IMG/VR virus record: IMGVR_UViG_3300007344_000207
Span: 1-26,014 of that record
Source of the DNA: a virus
Length of the DNA: 26,014 nt
Strand: one strand, 5' to 3'
Both the position numbers and the translations under genes were made by a program. This document shows, in pieces, positions 24,101 through 26,014 of the stretch. Position 1 is the first letter of the stretch, and each line of letters opens with the position of its first letter. Under the pieces are notes generated by a model. That model saw only the letters and a list, made by a program, of their open reading frames with translations, was not told the DNA's origin and did not search any database.

Positions 24101-25315
24101 TTAAATATCAAATCTGTTCTTGTATGCGTTAAAGTTTTGTTTTATTTCGGATGCTGATAGTGCATTAGTATACATCTTAAAAACAGGAATATCACCCTTC
24201 CAATACTCGGCACTACTCCTATATCCCAGTAATATTTCACCAGCGTCAGTGTAGTTTAAAGCACCAACAGATGTTGTGCCTATTTGAGTGCCGTTTTTAT
24301 ACATGGTTGCTGTTGTCCCATTATGAACAACCACTATATGAGCAAAAGTATCAGCAACAACAACGTTGTCAACAGATAATGTATACCATTGAGAACCATT
24401 ATGATGTTGATACATTAACCTACCATTGTTGGTTCCTTTTCTTATTTGAGCAACGCCATTTGATGTGTCTGTTTTGTCCCAATGAAATACTTTTCTATCG
24501 TTACTATCTAGTGCGCCATTAAATCTAATAACAGTTTCAAATGTTAAATTTGCGGACTCGTTAGTAGAAAGCCCGGATGTTGTAAAAAAATCATCCGTAC
24601 CATCAAATATAGGCTGACCAGTTGAATCAAAACTCATGTTTGATACATCTATATCAGTTGTTTCTTTTAGGTCTATGAGGGAAGATGTGGATGAGCGTGT
24701 GCCGTCAACAAAAGTAGTTAATTGGCTGGTCTGTTGTACCATTGGAGCGCAATACCATACTTGGTCACCTACTTGTGAGCCTATATAATTACTTAAATAA
24801 CACCCATTTTCATTTGATTGTACCGTAACCGTAACTGAAATTCTAATCCATTCATTTACTGGCCAATTAGAAGTATTTGTACTTCCATTATAACTAAGGT
24901 ATCCTAAGTTGTTATTATTTACGCTTGTCCTAAAATATGGTCTACTTGCGCCAGCTCTATTTTGGAGGTAGTAAACTGACATTGTATATGTGGTACTGGC
25001 AGACACGCTAACACTAGCACACCCAAAATGTTGGCTACCCGTAGTCGTGGTTTCACCATGCATTAAATTACATTTTGACATGTCTACCCCTAGTATAACG
25101 GGTTTATCCCTGTTACTAGCATTATAAGTGGCTACCCACGTACCGCTATTAGTCCAAGTAACACTTCGCACATGGTTGTCATTATATGCTGAAACAAGAT
25201 TAGTTGCTGGCTGACCTGGGTAAAACCTAGCAGCAGTATCATTATCAGATATACCATACCCAGTGTCGTAACCGAATACTAATCCATCTTTTATTATGTG
25301 TGGGCCTGTATACAT
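24101..25315 (-). CDS. LamG-type adhesin, 404 aa
   Basis: The product has 404 residues. The start MYTGPHIIKDGLVFGYDTG resembles the 198-residue neighbour's MATAVGPDIVTEGLVLALDA. A first jelly-roll-like region has SVTWTNSGTWVATYNAS and TTYTMSVYYLQNRAG (about 110-125). A second has FDGTDDFFTTSGL, LTFETVIRFNGA and IVVVHNGTTATMYKNGTQIG, ending with FKMYTNALSASEIKQNFNA and YKNRFDI. The last part is the classic LamG ending, and its QNFNAYKNRF is nearly the same as QNYNAQKNRF in the neighbour. I see it as a carbohydrate-binding or host-recognition protein on the tail. It is joined to the next gene's start by TAATG at 25315. Confidence 0.75.
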   Translation of the reverse strand: MYTGPHIIKDGLVFGYDTGYGISDNDTAARFYPGQPATNLVSAYNDNHVRSVTWTNSGTWVATYNASNRDKPVILGVDMSKCNLMHGETTTTGSQHFGCASVSVSASTTYTMSVYYLQNRAGASRPYFRTSVNNNNLGYLSYNGSTNTSNWPVNEWIRISVTVTVQSNENGCYLSNYIGSQVGDQVWYCAPMVQQTSQLTTFVDGTRSSTSSLIDLKETTDIDVSNMSFDSTGQPIFDGTDDFFTTSGLSTNESANLTFETVIRFNGALDSNDRKVFHWDKTDTSNGVAQIRKGTNNGRLMYQHHNGSQWYTLSVDNVVVADTFAHIVVVHNGTTATMYKNGTQIGTTSVGALNYTDAGEILLGYRSSAEYWKGDIPVFKMYTNALSASEIKQNFNAYKNRFDI

Positions 25316-25911
25316 TATAAGAATCTGTTTTTTTGAGCGTTGTAGTTTTGCTGCGATTCTGCTGCTGTAAGATTTCTATCGTATATTTGAATTATTGCAA
25401 TATCCCCATCTCCAAATGTAAAACTACCATATTGATTAAATTGATTATAATCTATAATATCCATGTTTACATTTTTAAATTCTACCATTATCCATTCGCC
25501 TGTTCTTACAAAATCATATATATTTGCTTTAGAAACAGTATTCATAAATAAAGTTGGTGAACCAAATCCATTGTTGTAAAATTTGTTACCTGACGAATAT
25601 GCTCCTAGATAATAAGTGGTTGTATTAGACTGCCAAAAAAGTGATTGGATATCAGTAGTTCTTATCCAAAATACAAATGTACATGTAGTTGAGTCCGTAA
25701 TGTTTTCCGTGTTAGTAATACCTCCACCAGCCATATCAAACCATCCACCAGCATTATAGCTAAATCCAGACCCATCTATAGTAAAATCAAAGTTATTTCC
25801 ACTTAGGTCATACCAAGCTGTTCCTGTTCCTGGATAGCTTTTTTCGCTACCCGCGTCTAATGCTAGTACCAATCCTTCTGTTACTATATCCGGCCCTACT
25901 GCTGTTGCCAT
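25315..25911 (-). CDS. LamG-type adhesin, 198 aa
   Basis: The product has 198 residues and is a single LamG-like jelly roll. MATAVGPDIVTEGLVLALDA is followed by GTAWYDLSGNNFDFTIDG, a sequence common at the start of such domains, then a CTFVFWIRTTDIQSLFW strand. The end is DGDIAIIQIYDRNLTAAESQ and QNYNAQKNRFL. It is a shorter relative of the 404-residue protein downstream, sharing both its start and its last ten residues in pattern. It may be a paralogue that binds a different surface sugar, or a stacked tip subunit. The ATG follows the stop of the partial gene after one base. Confidence 0.75.
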   Translation of the reverse strand: MATAVGPDIVTEGLVLALDAGSEKSYPGTGTAWYDLSGNNFDFTIDGSGFSYNAGGWFDMAGGGITNTENITDSTTCTFVFWIRTTDIQSLFWQSNTTTYYLGAYSSGNKFYNNGFGSPTLFMNTVSKANIYDFVRTGEWIMVEFKNVNMDIIDYNQFNQYGSFTFGDGDIAIIQIYDRNLTAAESQQNYNAQKNRFL

Positions 25912-25912
25912 A

Positions 25913-26014
25913 TTATTCTTCGTCTATTGGGTTAGTCCAAGCTTCCGTAGCTAGTAAAGCAAGAATCCCAGCGTGGCTGTATTCATCATAATCCGTGCTA
26001 TACACACTCGGTCT
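25913..26014 (-). CDS. C-terminal end of a protein cut by the right edge
   Basis: The last 33 codons are open from the right edge to the TAA at 25913-25915. They encode RPSVYSTDYDEYSHAGILAL followed by LATEAWTNPIDEE. The other two minus-strand frames are closed here. The stop lies one base before the start of the 198-residue LamG gene, matching the tight packing of the window. The product is too short to classify. Its position suggests a fibre or tail protein. Confidence 0.6.
   Translation of the reverse strand, partial: RPSVYSTDYDEYSHAGILALLATEAWTNPIDEE

Noticed and set aside
1-26014. CRISPR arrays, tRNA genes, integrase or insertion sequences
   Set aside because: I found no direct-repeat arrays, cloverleaf-like sequence or recombinase motifs in the window.

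Overview
The window is a stretch of a tailed double-stranded DNA phage genome, or a metagenomic phage contig. All 26 protein-coding genes lie on the minus strand, so transcription runs from high to low coordinates. Coding density is near-complete: the longest gap is 78 bases, so no stretch over 300 bases lacks a gene. I see no tRNA, rRNA, CRISPR, insertion sequence, integrase or repressor. The base composition is A+T-rich. Most starts lack a Shine-Dalgarno sequence and have A/T-rich leaders, which is typical of Bacteroidota. With the many LamG adhesins, this suggests a phage of a marine flavobacterium-like host; that is an inference.

In transcription order, the right end (26014 to 21539) is the host-recognition region. 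It holds the tail of a gene cut by the window edge, two related LamG-type proteins, a repetitive tail fibre, a third LamG protein and a small acidic protein. A holin of the gene-transfer-agent 3TM type (21115-21522) follows, then an unrecognised 94-residue protein. Next comes a chaperonin block: a full-length GroEL with conserved ATPase residues, overlapped at its end by groES.

From 18961 to 15518 runs a chain of small, mostly overlapping genes. They encode a putative winged-helix protein, an overlooked 51-residue Cys-rich protein, a small HExxH zincin-like protein, a disordered protein with Gly-Thr-Pro repeats, a basic DUF6321-like protein, a coiled-coil protein, a conserved small protein, a 196-residue protein that I read as two tandem GroES-like (Cpn10) folds, and a small protein just before the large terminase.

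The virion block (15518 to 1) has the order large terminase, portal, acidic scaffold-like protein, major capsid protein, a 283-residue head protein, two connector/ring-type proteins, a 1433-residue tail stabilisation ('muzzle'-type) protein, a Gln/Ala-rich internal-protein-like product and a partial structural gene running off the left edge. This order, and the lack of any tail-tube, sheath or tape-measure gene, fit a podovirus, broadly like the crAss-like layout. No sequence search was possible.

The most unusual content is the chaperone equipment: a GroEL, a GroES and a third protein with two apparent GroES-like domains, all in one late-gene neighbourhood next to the packaging and capsid genes. 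The simplest reading is that the phage brings its own folding machine for capsid or other virion proteins, with the tandem protein as a second, specialised co-chaperonin. Other points of note are the HExxH protein, a tail fibre that ends where an S74 chaperone domain would be expected to begin, hairpins at the 3' ends of the capsid gene and the following gene, and TAATG or ATGA stop-start junctions at eight gene borders.
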